Source of the DNA: Salinigranum marinum
GTDB taxonomy: Archaea > Halobacteriota > Halobacteria > Halobacteriales > Haloferacaceae
Direction: 5' to 3'
Length of the DNA: 64,000 bases
Assembly: GCF_024228675.1 (NCBI RefSeq)
Contig: NZ_CP100461.1
Location: forward strand, 496,001-560,000
The notes beneath the pieces are model-generated. The model was not told the DNA's origin. It ran no database searches and worked only from the letters and a program-made list of their open reading frames with translations. A program made the translations under genes and the position numbers. Of this stretch, positions 1 to 8,446 are shown piece by piece (the first letter of the stretch is position 1; each line of letters begins with the position of its first letter).

Positions 1-960
1 TGCCGCGGGGTCGACAGCGCCGCTCTCGACGAGGCCGAACAGTTCGTCGTACCGCGTCGGCGGCATGCCACGGGAGCCGACGAACGAGACCTCCCACCGC
101 GTCATCCAGTCGGTCGGGAGCGACACCTCGCCGCGTTCGGCGTCGGTGGTGAGGCCGACCTGGACGTGCGTCCCGCCGGGTCGGACACACCGGACCGAGT
201 TCCGACAGGTCTCGGCGCGCCCGAGCGCGTCGACGGAGACGTGTGCGCCCTCGCCGGTCGTCTCCCGTACGCGGTCGACGACGGCCTCGTCGCTGGCGTT
301 CACCGTGACGTCGGCACCCACCTCGCGGGCGAGCCCCAGCGCCTCCTCGCGGACGTCGACCGCGACGGTCCGGTGGCCGGTCGCGGCGGCGACCGACAGC
401 GCCGAGAGGCCGACGCCGCCGCAGCCGTGGACGGCGATCCACGACCCCGGCGTCGGCTCCGTTCGGTGCGCCAGCGCGTGGTACGCCGTCATGAACCGAC
501 AGCCGAGCGCCGCCACGTCGACCGGTTCGACCCCGTCGGGCAGGGGGAGACAGTTGTAGTCGGCGTGTGGGACGTGGACGCGCTCGGCGAACGCGCCGGG
601 GGCGGCCGACTCGAAGCCGAGGGCGGCCCCGTCCGCACAGACGTTTCCCCGACCGGCGAGACACCGCGGGCACGATCCGTCGCCGAGATTGAACGGGACG
701 GCGACGCGGTTGCCCGCCTCGAGCGCGGTCACGCGGTCGCCGACGGCCACGACCCGACCCGCGGGCTCGTGACCGAGTATCTGTCCGACCGGGGCCCGGT
801 CGTCGGCCCACTCGCCGTGGCCCTGCCAGGCGTGCCAGTCGCTCCGACAGATCCCACAGGCGTCCACCTCGACGACGACGCCGTCGGCCGCTGGGGTCGG
901 CTCGTCGACCTCTCTGATCGAAAGCGGTGCTCCGTACTCGGTGAGGACGGCCGCGCGCAT
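1..960 (-). CDS. Zinc-dependent alcohol dehydrogenase, MDR family (C-terminus off the left edge)
   Basis: This is a medium-chain dehydrogenase/reductase that should oxidise an alcohol with NAD(P). Reading the minus strand from ATG at 960 gives about 320 residues without a stop, so only the last 30 or so of a usual 350 are missing. Near the N-terminus are CGICRSD (catalytic zinc) and GHEPAG. A short cysteine cluster, CPRC followed by a third Cys in GNVC, matches the structural zinc loop but lacks its usual first Cys. The coenzyme-binding motif is GCGGVGLS. The substrate cannot be told from the sequence. The neighbour upstream is a sensor kinase read in the same direction, 46 bases away. Confidence 0.85.
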   Translation of the reverse strand, partial: MRAAVLTEYGAPLSIREVDEPTPAADGVVVEVDACGICRSDWHAWQGHGEWADDRAPVGQILGHEPAGRVVAVGDRVTALEAGNRVAVPFNLGDGSCPRCLAGRGNVCADGAALGFESAAPGAFAERVHVPHADYNCLPLPDGVEPVDVAALGCRFMTAYHALAHRTEPTPGSWIAVHGCGGVGLSALSVAAATGHRTVAVDVREEALGLAREVGADVTVNASDEAVVDRVRETTGEGAHVSVDALGRAETCRNSVRCVRPGGTHVQVGLTTDAERGEVSLPTDWMTRWEVSFVGSRGMPPTRYDELFGLVESGAVDPAA

Positions 961-1006
961 GGGTGTCGTTCGAGCCCGGGGGTGAAATGGGTCCTCCCCG
1001 ACGCAC

Positions 1007-2590
1007 TCAGTCGGGGTTGTCGTCGGCGTCGTCGCCGTCGTCGGTGTCGGTGTCGGTACCGCCATCGCCATCGCCCCCGTCGGCGACCGCACCCGAGTCG
1101 GCGTCTGACGACTCCGCCGGTGGGCCGCTCGCGTCCTCGTCGGTCCCTGCGACGTCGACCCCGCGGAACTCGAACCGCGCGCCGCCGTCGGTCCCGTCGC
1201 GGACCGACACCGTCCAGCCGTGGGCGTTCGTGATGCGCTTGACAATAGCGAGGCCGAAGCCGGTGCCAGAGCGGTCGGTCGTAAACCCCGACTCGAACAC
1301 TTTGACGTGGCGCTTTTCGGGGATACCCGGGCCGTCGTCCTCGACGAAGAAGCCGCAGACGCCGTGGCCGTCGTCGAGGGGACCGACGCGAACGGTCGGG
1401 TCGGAACCGGCGTGTTCGCGGACGTTGCCGAAGAGGTTCTCGAACAGCGCGCTCAGTCGCTCCTCGTCGGCGCGGACCCACGGGAGTTCCTCCTCGATGA
1501 CGTGCGAGTCGGGGTCGAGGCCGACCGTCAGCGCCGCCGCCTCGGCGACGTCGGCGACCGACACGCGCTCGGGGTTGTCGACGACGCGCCCCTCGCGCGC
1601 CAGGCGCAGCATGTCGTCGATGAGCCGGCGCATGCGATCGTGTGCGTTCCGGATCCGTTCGAGGTTGTCGGACTGGCTCTCGTCGGCCGACTCCTCGACG
1701 AGCGTGAGGTAGCCCTCGGCGACGTTCAGCGGGTTCCGGAGGTCGTGGGAGACGAGCCGTGCGAACTCCCGCAGGCGCTCGTTCTGCTCGCGGAGACCGT
1801 GTTCGGCCGCCTTCTGCTCCGTCACGTCGCGGACCGCACAGACGAACCCGCCGCCGTCGAGGTCCGCCAGCGACTTGGCCTTCGGAAACGTCGAGCCGTC
1901 CTTTCGGAGACCGACCGACTCCCCGCGCCAGATCCCTTCCTCCCTGAGAATCGGCAGGATCTGGAGATGCATCCGCTCGTTCTCCTCGGGCGGGTTGATC
2001 AACTCCCACGACGAGCCGACCAACTCGTCGCGTTCGTAGCCGTACAGATCGGCGTACGCGTCGTTCACCTCGACGAACCGGCCGTCGCCGTCGACGACCG
2101 CGATCCCCTCCTCGACCGCCTCCATCGCCAGCGCCTGGAGGTCCCGCTCGGCTTCCGCCCGTCGGCGGGCGACGGCGGCCGTGATCCGCGTGGCGAGGAT
2201 CCGGTGGCCCCCGGTCGCCGACTTCCGCACGTAGTCGGTGACGCCCGCCGAGATCGCCTCGCTCGCGACGTCCTCGTTGCCGTGGCCGGTGTAGATGATG
2301 AAGGGGACGTCGGGGTCGCGCTCGCGGACGGCCTCGAGCAGGTCGAGGCCGTCCGTCGCGGGCATCTCGTAGTCGGAGACGATGCAGTCGACGGGTTCGT
2401 CCCCGTCGTCCAGCGCGTCGAGCACCGCCGCGCCGGAGGAGACGCCCCGCACGCGCAGGCTCGGTGCCATCGCTTCGAGCAGGCTGACGGTCGTCTCGCA
2501 CATCACGTCGTCGTCGTCGGCGACGAGGACGTGAATAACGGAGTTCCCATCGCTGGCGCGCCCCCGCCCGATCCGACTCCCTTCAGTCAT
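1007..2590 (-). CDS. Receiver-PAS-histidine kinase hybrid signalling protein
   Basis: This is a cytoplasmic sensor kinase of 527 residues. An N-terminal response-regulator receiver domain (about 19-140) has acidic pocket D25-D28 and phospho-acceptor D73 in the SDYEMP context. A PAS domain follows (about 155-258), then a HisKA domain with H282 in LVSHDLRNPLN, and an HATPase domain with N-box around 383-394, G1 DDGPGIP (418-424) and G2 GTGFGLAIV (442-450). No membrane segments are present. The order receiver-PAS-kinase is common in haloarchaea. The last 45 residues are a low-complexity Asp/Gly/Thr tail. No output regulator lies beside it, so its partner and signal are unknown. Confidence 0.9.
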   Translation of the reverse strand: MTEGSRIGRGRASDGNSVIHVLVADDDDVMCETTVSLLEAMAPSLRVRGVSSGAAVLDALDDGDEPVDCIVSDYEMPATDGLDLLEAVRERDPDVPFIIYTGHGNEDVASEAISAGVTDYVRKSATGGHRILATRITAAVARRRAEAERDLQALAMEAVEEGIAVVDGDGRFVEVNDAYADLYGYERDELVGSSWELINPPEENERMHLQILPILREEGIWRGESVGLRKDGSTFPKAKSLADLDGGGFVCAVRDVTEQKAAEHGLREQNERLREFARLVSHDLRNPLNVAEGYLTLVEESADESQSDNLERIRNAHDRMRRLIDDMLRLAREGRVVDNPERVSVADVAEAAALTVGLDPDSHVIEEELPWVRADEERLSALFENLFGNVREHAGSDPTVRVGPLDDGHGVCGFFVEDDGPGIPEKRHVKVFESGFTTDRSGTGFGLAIVKRITNAHGWTVSVRDGTDGGARFEFRGVDVAGTDEDASGPPAESSDADSGAVADGGDGDGGTDTDTDDGDDADDNPD

Positions 2591-2730
2591 GTTGGGTTAT
2601 TCTTTATAAACTGCGGGTACAGATAAAGTGTTTGTTTCATACTGTCGATATATTCAACTTACGCCGCCCGTGTCTCCACGCACGTGCGGACGGCCGAATC
2701 CGCGGCAGGGGGGAGAGTCTGCCGCCGCGT

Positions 2731-4218
2731 TCAGGTGAAGTCCGACAGGCCTGACTGTCCGTCGTCGCGCCCCTCGTCCTCGCCCTCGTCGACCGATCCG
2801 TCGTCCGCCCCGGTCGCGTCGCCGGCGAGGTCGTCGAGCGTCGGCGCGGCCGCCCCCTCATCCGCGTCCGCGTCCCCGCTGTCCATCGCGTCGTCCGTCC
2901 GCCGCGCGAACGCGTCGCCCGCGTGTGCCTCGACCAACTCCTCGCGGCGGGCCTGTGCGTCCTCGACGATCGACTCGACCTTGTTCGTCGACTCGCCGCT
3001 CCCCGTCACGTACGAGACGTGTGACGCGTCGAAGTCGTACCATGCGGCCATCTCGACCGTCAGCTCCCGCGGCTTGCAGTGGTGGGTCATCGCCGACAGG
3101 AGCGGCAGGATCTCCCGGCGGGCCGTGGCGATGCTCACGCCCGCCGACTCGGCGATGCGGGACGCGACGGCGTCGCGCGTGGCGTCGCGCGTCGAGCGCC
3201 ACGGCGCGCCGCCGTACCGCGTCCACCCCCCGCGGGTCCGGTCGCGGGAGGCGGCGACGCCCGCCGAGACGTTGTCCGTGACGTACCGCCAGTAGCTGTA
3301 GTTCTGTGTCGCGCGCACGCGGCCGAGCCACCGGTCGGCGTTCGCGAGGAACTCGTACGCGCGGGCGAGTTCCCCGTCGTCGTACACCATCGACACCTTG
3401 TCCTCGACCCACGCCGTGAGGTCGTCGGGCGTCTCGTCGGTGTCGTACGCCGTCCGGAGCGCCTCCTCGGCGGCGTCTTCCTTGAGCACGCTGTCGAGGA
3501 AGCCGAAGATCCCCACCGTGCGGTCGCGCCCGCCCGACGTCACGTCGTCGACCGTGAGCTTCGATCGGCCGCCGACCGAACTCTGGAGGTCTCTTACCGC
3601 GGAGCGGAGGTCGCCGTCGTTCGACTCCGCGATCCGCTGGAGCGCTTCCGTCTCGAACTCCACGCTCTCTCGCCGGCAGATGTCGCGGAGAACGGGCACG
3701 ATCGAGCGCGCGGAGACGTCGCGGAACTCGATCTCGCGGCAGGCGTTGCGCATCCCCCGCGACATGTCGTAGTAGTCGTTGGCGATGAGGACGATCGGCT
3801 GGTTCGCTTCCTTCAGAAGCGTCGTCACCGCCTGCTTGCCCCCGTAATCCTTCTGGTAGTGGATGTTGTCGGCCTCGTCGAGGATCACCAGCTGACGACC
3901 CCGGTCGCGCTGTCCGCGGGTGCTGGCGTCGGTCGCACCTGACAGCGTCGTGTTCATCGCTGCCCGACCGGCGAACCGTTCGATGACGTCCGCCGTCCGC
4001 TGGTCGGAGGCGTTCAACTCCATGGTCTCCCAGCCCTTGTCCGCCGCCAGCGCGTGCGCCGCCGACGTCTTCCCCACACCCGGACTGCCGTGGATCACGA
4101 CGGCTTCCCTGTGTTGGTCCCACGTGTCGGCCCACTCCTCGAACTCGTCGCGGGCCGTGTCGTTGCCACGGACCTCCGACAGCGTCGTCGGGCGGTACGT
4201 CTCCGTCCAGTCAGCCAT
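2731..4218 (-). CDS. rfcL: Replication factor C large subunit
   Basis: This is the large subunit of the archaeal clamp loader, which opens the PCNA ring and places it on primed DNA using ATP. The 495-residue protein starts with MADWTETYRP, typical of the family. Walker A is GSPGVGKT (44-51), Walker B is around LVILDEADN (110-118), and a sensor-1 Asn lies near 147 in LIANDYYD. An acidic linker near the C-terminus leads to a PCNA-interacting-type tail (QSGLSDF). The length fits haloarchaeal homologues. The gene stands alone on its strand; the small subunit is not in the window. Confidence 0.95.
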   Translation of the reverse strand: MADWTETYRPTTLSEVRGNDTARDEFEEWADTWDQHREAVVIHGSPGVGKTSAAHALAADKGWETMELNASDQRTADVIERFAGRAAMNTTLSGATDASTRGQRDRGRQLVILDEADNIHYQKDYGGKQAVTTLLKEANQPIVLIANDYYDMSRGMRNACREIEFRDVSARSIVPVLRDICRRESVEFETEALQRIAESNDGDLRSAVRDLQSSVGGRSKLTVDDVTSGGRDRTVGIFGFLDSVLKEDAAEEALRTAYDTDETPDDLTAWVEDKVSMVYDDGELARAYEFLANADRWLGRVRATQNYSYWRYVTDNVSAGVAASRDRTRGGWTRYGGAPWRSTRDATRDAVASRIAESAGVSIATARREILPLLSAMTHHCKPRELTVEMAAWYDFDASHVSYVTGSGESTNKVESIVEDAQARREELVEAHAGDAFARRTDDAMDSGDADADEGAAAPTLDDLAGDATGADDGSVDEGEDEGRDDGQSGLSDFT

Positions 4219-4537
4219 TACCGGAGGAAGGAGTGAGGCGGGTTTAGTGGTTCCGGACGGTCGTTCCGTCCACCACCGGCGCCGTGGACGAACACGAGCC
4301 GCTCCCGACGTAGCGTGTAACCGGACGACGAGAGACCGAACGCGACGGCAAAGAACGTCGACGGCCCGAGCCGCCTCGGACGACGAAGCGGCTCGGATCG
4401 CTGTGGCGGCAGCACGCGACTCCGGTCAGTCGTAGATCTCGCCGCGGTGTACGTACGTGGACGGAGCGGTGGGCGCTCGGAGTGAGACCGAGAACACCCG
4501 GCTCGGAGGCTTCGGCGATGAGATGATCGATTCGGAA
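4219..4537. other. Intergenic stretch without a convincing gene
   Basis: About 320 bases lie between rfcL and the GMC oxidoreductase. A short minus-strand frame ends in a coding-like tail (HRGEIYD, stop at 4426-4428) but lacks a good start and length, so it is not called. I see no RNA gene or clear repeat here. Confidence 0.5.
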
Positions 4538-6226
4538 TCAGAGCGTCGCGTCGACGTCTTCGGCGAGGCGAAGCGAGAGCGCCACGATCGTGAGCGTCGG
4601 GTTCATCGCTCCGCTCGTCGGGAACACACTGCTCGAGGCGACCCAGAGGTTTCGGAGGTCGTGGGTCCGACAGTTCGCGTCGACCACGCTCGTGGCCGGA
4701 TCCTCGCCCATCCGGGTCGTCCCCATGTGGTGTGAACCCATCGTCTGATCCCCGAACCCGCCCACGCTCGTCACCCTGGCTCCGACTTCGTCCATCACCT
4801 CGCGGGCGACCGACTCGGCCCGCTCGAAGGTCCGGCGCTCGTGCTCACCGTAATCGAGTGAGACGTCCGGGATCGGGCGGCCGTGGTTGTCCGTGGTCGA
4901 ACGGTCGAGCGTCACGTGGTTCTCGGCCCGCGGGAGCACCTCGATCACCGACCGGATGCCGAGCGTGTGGGTCCCCGAGGCGTCGACACCCTCGAGCAGG
5001 TCGTCGCCGAGCCGGACGGCGTTAAACGGGTCTTCGAGCAGGTCGAACACGGCCTCCGGATCCCGCTCTGTGACGACCGCTCTGAGCGCGTTGAACGTCG
5101 GTTCCTTTCCCATGGACCTGCCGGGGGACGGTCCTGCCCGGTTGTGGAACACGAGCGTGAACGTCCCGGGGGTCGCCTCGGCGGGCTCGTAGAACTGGTC
5201 GGATCGGCTGGTGACGAACCCGATATTGTTCTGCCAGGTGTGCTCGTCGGGGAGTTCGGCCCGGACCTCTACCTCCGCATGATCCATCAGGTACCGCCCG
5301 ACCGCCCCGCTCGAGTTCGCCAGCCCGTCGGGGTACTGCGGCGAGTCGGAGAGCAGGAGGAGGCGTGGAGTCTCGATGCCGCCAGCCGCCAGCACGAACG
5401 CGTCTGCCGTCTGGCGGTGAGTCTCACCGTCCGGGGTGGCGTAGACGACGTGATCGACCTGGTCGCCCGTGTCGTCGTGGAAGACTTCGAGGACCTGTGC
5501 CCGGTCGATGACCGTCGCACCGCGGCGCTCGGCCCGATTTACGTGTTCCTCCGAAGAGTACTTTGCCCCGATCGGACACGTGTTGCACACCCCCCAGCCG
5601 TCGCACTCGGGCCGCTCGCGATACGGCTGCGAGGCGATGGCCTTCGGCTGGCTCCCGAGGCCGATTCCGAGTCGCTCGCATGCCTCCGCGAACAGCGAGT
5701 CGCTGTACGAGGGCGGAAACGCCGACATCGGAAACGGCTCCTCGCGCGGTGGTCCGTGGGGGTTGTCGATCGAGCCAGAGACACCCACCTCGCGCTCTGC
5801 GGCCGCGTAGTACGGGCGCAGGTCGTCGTACGAGATCGGCCAGTCGGGCGCGATGCCGTACCGCGCCCCCATCTCGAAGTCCTTCGGATGGAGTCGAGGG
5901 GTGTTCCCGTTCCAGAGCAGCGAGCTCCCCCCGACCCCCTTCGCCCGGACCTCGTTGAGCCGGGCGAACACGTCTCCCGAGGAGCGGTACCGGTCGCGCT
6001 CCTCGTCGAGCCAGAAGACGTTCCGGGAGATGTCCGCGCGGAGCCACTGTTCCATCCGCCGGAAGCGGTCCTGCGTGGTGTAGCGCTCGCCGGCCTCCAG
6101 GACGACGACCTGCCGACCCCGTCCGGCGAGGGCGTCGGCGACGACCGCACCGGCCGGTCCCGAACCGACGACACAGACGTCCGCGTCCTCCACCGGCCGA
6201 CGGTCGGTTGGGCCCTGACGGCTCAT
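4538..6226 (-). CDS. GMC-family FAD oxidoreductase (gluconate-dehydrogenase-like large subunit)
   Basis: This 562-residue flavoprotein probably oxidises a sugar, polyol or sugar acid. The FAD-binding Rossmann motif is VVGSGPAGAVVADAL near residue 20. A Cys cluster (CDGWGVCNTCPIGAKYS) is typical of the branch that works with a gluconate 2-dehydrogenase subunit 3. The C-terminal GMC domain has SHHMGTTRMG and NPTLT, which supply the active-site His/Asn pair. Its ATG overlaps the stop of the upstream small subunit (ATGA at 6223-6226), so the two are translationally coupled. The large subunit has no signal peptide and would be exported by piggy-back on the Tat-targeted small subunit. The substrate is not determined. 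Confidence 0.88.
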   Translation of the reverse strand: MSRQGPTDRRPVEDADVCVVGSGPAGAVVADALAGRGRQVVVLEAGERYTTQDRFRRMEQWLRADISRNVFWLDEERDRYRSSGDVFARLNEVRAKGVGGSSLLWNGNTPRLHPKDFEMGARYGIAPDWPISYDDLRPYYAAAEREVGVSGSIDNPHGPPREEPFPMSAFPPSYSDSLFAEACERLGIGLGSQPKAIASQPYRERPECDGWGVCNTCPIGAKYSSEEHVNRAERRGATVIDRAQVLEVFHDDTGDQVDHVVYATPDGETHRQTADAFVLAAGGIETPRLLLLSDSPQYPDGLANSSGAVGRYLMDHAEVEVRAELPDEHTWQNNIGFVTSRSDQFYEPAEATPGTFTLVFHNRAGPSPGRSMGKEPTFNALRAVVTERDPEAVFDLLEDPFNAVRLGDDLLEGVDASGTHTLGIRSVIEVLPRAENHVTLDRSTTDNHGRPIPDVSLDYGEHERRTFERAESVAREVMDEVGARVTSVGGFGDQTMGSHHMGTTRMGEDPATSVVDANCRTHDLRNLWVASSSVFPTSGAMNPTLTIVALSLRLAEDVDATL

Positions 6227-6795
6227 CGATCCGGCCCCCGCTGGTAGAGTTCGTTGCCGCCCGGGTAGCCGGGGGGGTTCGGGACGCCCATGAGCCGCCC
6301 GCCTCTCGGGAGTGTAAACAGGGCATAGAGCAGGTCGTTCACGAGGTGGAACCGGACCCGCTCGGCCGTCGTTCCGCGTCGGTTCGGGTGGACCGCGAAG
6401 GTGCCCAGCCCCGTGAGCACACGACGTCGATCGCCTTTCGACAGCGATGCGAAGCGCTTCCCGAACCGCAAGCGCGCCTCGCGGTCGACCGTGTCGACGA
6501 CCGCTGCGAGCCGTTCGAAGTGGTCCTCGGTCGGCCCGACCCGTCCGAACACGTACTGCCTGACGAACACGTCGTCGACACTCACGTTGGGGGGGTAGAC
6601 AACCTCCGCAGCGGCGGTCACGGTGGCCACCCGTGCGGGTGTCGCAACTCCATCATCCGATCCCGTCCCACCGTCTCCAGTGGTCGAACCAGTCGATTGC
6701 GAGCCGAAGACGGCCGTCCCGACGCCGATCCCTCCGAGCGTCAGCAACGCTTCGCGTCGGGAGAGCGCCACGTCTCTCGTGCGGTCGTCAGTCAT
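6223..6795 (-). CDS. Tat-exported gluconate 2-dehydrogenase subunit 3 family protein
   Basis: This small partner of the GMC oxidoreductase carries a twin-arginine signal (LSRREALLTLGGIGVGTAVFG) in its first 40 residues. Subunit 3 proteins escort and stabilise the FAD subunit outside the membrane. I chose the ATG at 6795 because it overlaps the upstream stop by 8 bases, as expected for coupled genes; another ATG lies 9 bases upstream. The mature part is rich in basic and hydrophobic residues, as in the family. No cytochrome c subunit is encoded next to it, so the electron acceptor is open. Confidence 0.82.
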   Translation of the reverse strand: MTDDRTRDVALSRREALLTLGGIGVGTAVFGSQSTGSTTGDGGTGSDDGVATPARVATVTAAAEVVYPPNVSVDDVFVRQYVFGRVGPTEDHFERLAAVVDTVDREARLRFGKRFASLSKGDRRRVLTGLGTFAVHPNRRGTTAERVRFHLVNDLLYALFTLPRGGRLMGVPNPPGYPGGNELYQRGPDR

Positions 6796-7792
6796 CTTCG
6801 CCATGCCCCTCCCCGACCCGGAGCAGCCGTTCGTCGAACCGTTCCGAACCGGCTCTCTCGGTGGTTCGCCCGGGTGGCGTGGTTCGGACGATCCGAACCA
6901 GCCAGGCAGTGAGAAGCAGTCCGAGAACACCGGAGGCGGCCACGCTCGCTCGGCCGTAAGCGTAGACGGTGACGAAGACCGTGCTGACGACGCGCCCGAG
7001 CACTCCATCGCCGAACGTGTCCGCGAGCGACGCCGTCAGCATGTCCACGTTCGTGAAGTTCGAGAGGTCGTGTGCCAGCACGGCGATTCCGGTCGCGCCG
7101 ACGAACCACGCGAAGCCGACGAGGGCATACGCCGCCGCGGTGCGCCTGTTCTGAGCGCTCCAAGACGACGGCTCCCCCGGAGGTGGGTCGTCCGCGAAGA
7201 GTTCGTCCCCGGCGACGGCGGCCACTCCGAGTACTGCCGTGACGGCGGCCGTCGACACTGTCGCCGAGTACCCGACGTAGTACGGCGCGATCTCGGCGAC
7301 CGAGACGAGCCAGGTGAGTGCCGCCAGGGCCGAGACCGTCCCGAGGAGCAGGGCACATAGGTACTCGACTGCCCGAGCGAGGAGCGCCCGGCGGACCCCA
7401 CCGTTCGGGCTCACGACTCCGAGCCGACCGTAGGTGAGTGCCGTGACCAGCGCGAGGCTGAGGAACTCGACCCCCACGACGAACGTTCCCGTGCCGAGCG
7501 CCGCCTGCGACAGCGCCAGTAGGACGATGCCGAAAGCCCCACCGAGAGCGACTGACGGGCCCAGCAGCGCCGCCGCGACGGTGAACGGGCCCGTCAGCCA
7601 CCCGGCTGGCGCTCCGACCTCGGTGAGCGCGGTCCCGAGGCCGAGGTAACACACCGCGGCGAAGACCAATCCAGCGTACGCGTTCACGCTGATCCGCGAG
7701 TTGCGCTTGAGGCCACGGATTGTCTGGCCCCCCACCGACCGTATCGGTCCACGGGTGTTGGCACTCTCTTTTCTCTTCTCCTCTCGCGCCAT
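6788..7792 (-). CDS. Multi-pass membrane protein, first gene of the GMC operon
   Basis: I do not recognise this 334-residue protein. It has a charged N-terminal tail of about 35 residues and then about eight hydrophobic spans, with a short polar linker (DDPPPGEPSSW) near the middle. Its stop overlaps the start of the Tat subunit gene, so all three genes form one operon. By position it could anchor or pass electrons from the GMC dehydrogenase, but no heme or Cys motif supports this. Upstream is an AT-rich stretch (7815-7860) suitable for a promoter. Confidence 0.75.
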   Translation of the reverse strand: MAREEKRKESANTRGPIRSVGGQTIRGLKRNSRISVNAYAGLVFAAVCYLGLGTALTEVGAPAGWLTGPFTVAAALLGPSVALGGAFGIVLLALSQAALGTGTFVVGVEFLSLALVTALTYGRLGVVSPNGGVRRALLARAVEYLCALLLGTVSALAALTWLVSVAEIAPYYVGYSATVSTAAVTAVLGVAAVAGDELFADDPPPGEPSSWSAQNRRTAAAYALVGFAWFVGATGIAVLAHDLSNFTNVDMLTASLADTFGDGVLGRVVSTVFVTVYAYGRASVAASGVLGLLLTAWLVRIVRTTPPGRTTERAGSERFDERLLRVGEGHGEDD

Positions 7793-7856
7793 TGCTCACT
7801 GTAATTGGACAGCCCACATAAATTTTCTATTTTCATGTTACTCAGTTTATTTTATA

Positions 7857-8180
7857 TTACTGCTTCGATGGCCTCGAAGCGGCCGGCTTCGTGCTAGCTG
7901 TCCGTTCCGAATGCCGAGCCGCCAACGTCGTATAAGCGACGTGAAACGCGAGTGGACGTAACCAGCCCTCAGGGCCGCCGACTGCAGTCACGAGGACCGC
8001 CGAGACGATGAAGAGGACTCTCGATCCCACGATGTCGATGGAGGAGAAACTGGCCACGGGATCGTTCTGGTCGACAGGACCGACGACCCGTCGCCTGGCA
8101 AGCGACCGCCCGCCAATCCAGGCTACCACGATCTCTGTTAGCTCGACACGAAACGGCAGGACGTCGAAGCACAGCGACAC
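7857..8180 (-). CDS. Small hypothetical protein with a hydrophobic segment (doubtful)
   Basis: This frame of 107 residues is the only plausible gene between the GMC operon and the serine hydrolase. It has one hydrophobic stretch (SRVLFIVSAVLVTAVGG) followed by GPEGWLRPLAFHVAY. I do not recognise the family. A competing plus-strand frame (8008-8328) has an unlikely composition. The rest of the 650-base gap shows no other feature except the promoter of the next gene. Confidence 0.4.
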   Translation of the reverse strand: MSLCFDVLPFRVELTEIVVAWIGGRSLARRRVVGPVDQNDPVASFSSIDIVGSRVLFIVSAVLVTAVGGPEGWLRPLAFHVAYTTLAARHSERTASTKPAASRPSKQ

Positions 8181-8446
8181 GTCCGGCCGTCATTGTGGGG
8201 TGGCGGAGCGAGGCGGGTTCAGTGGCTGCGGAGCGGTGCTCCCATCTTCCTGTCACGTCAGACGGGTTTGCTCTGACGTCCAGCGAACGGACCGTGTGCG
8301 GGCCGACAGTCGAGCGTGCGGACAGTAGCGTCGGGTGTTGGGATCGGGGTAGCTGGCGGCTCCTGCGTGATCACGTGGCGACTGGTCCGCCACGGACCGA
8401 ATCGTTCACGTAGACTTATCAACCACCAGTAATACCCACTCACAGA

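Noticed and set aside
1220-2626. 468-codon plus-strand frame
   Set aside because: It lies antisense to the histidine kinase, which has all catalytic boxes.
4426-4510. Possible small minus-strand ORF ending HRGEIYD
   Set aside because: Only about 23 codons from a GTG and no conservation that I can judge.
4883-6247. 454-codon plus-strand frame
   Set aside because: Antisense to the GMC oxidoreductase; no motif.
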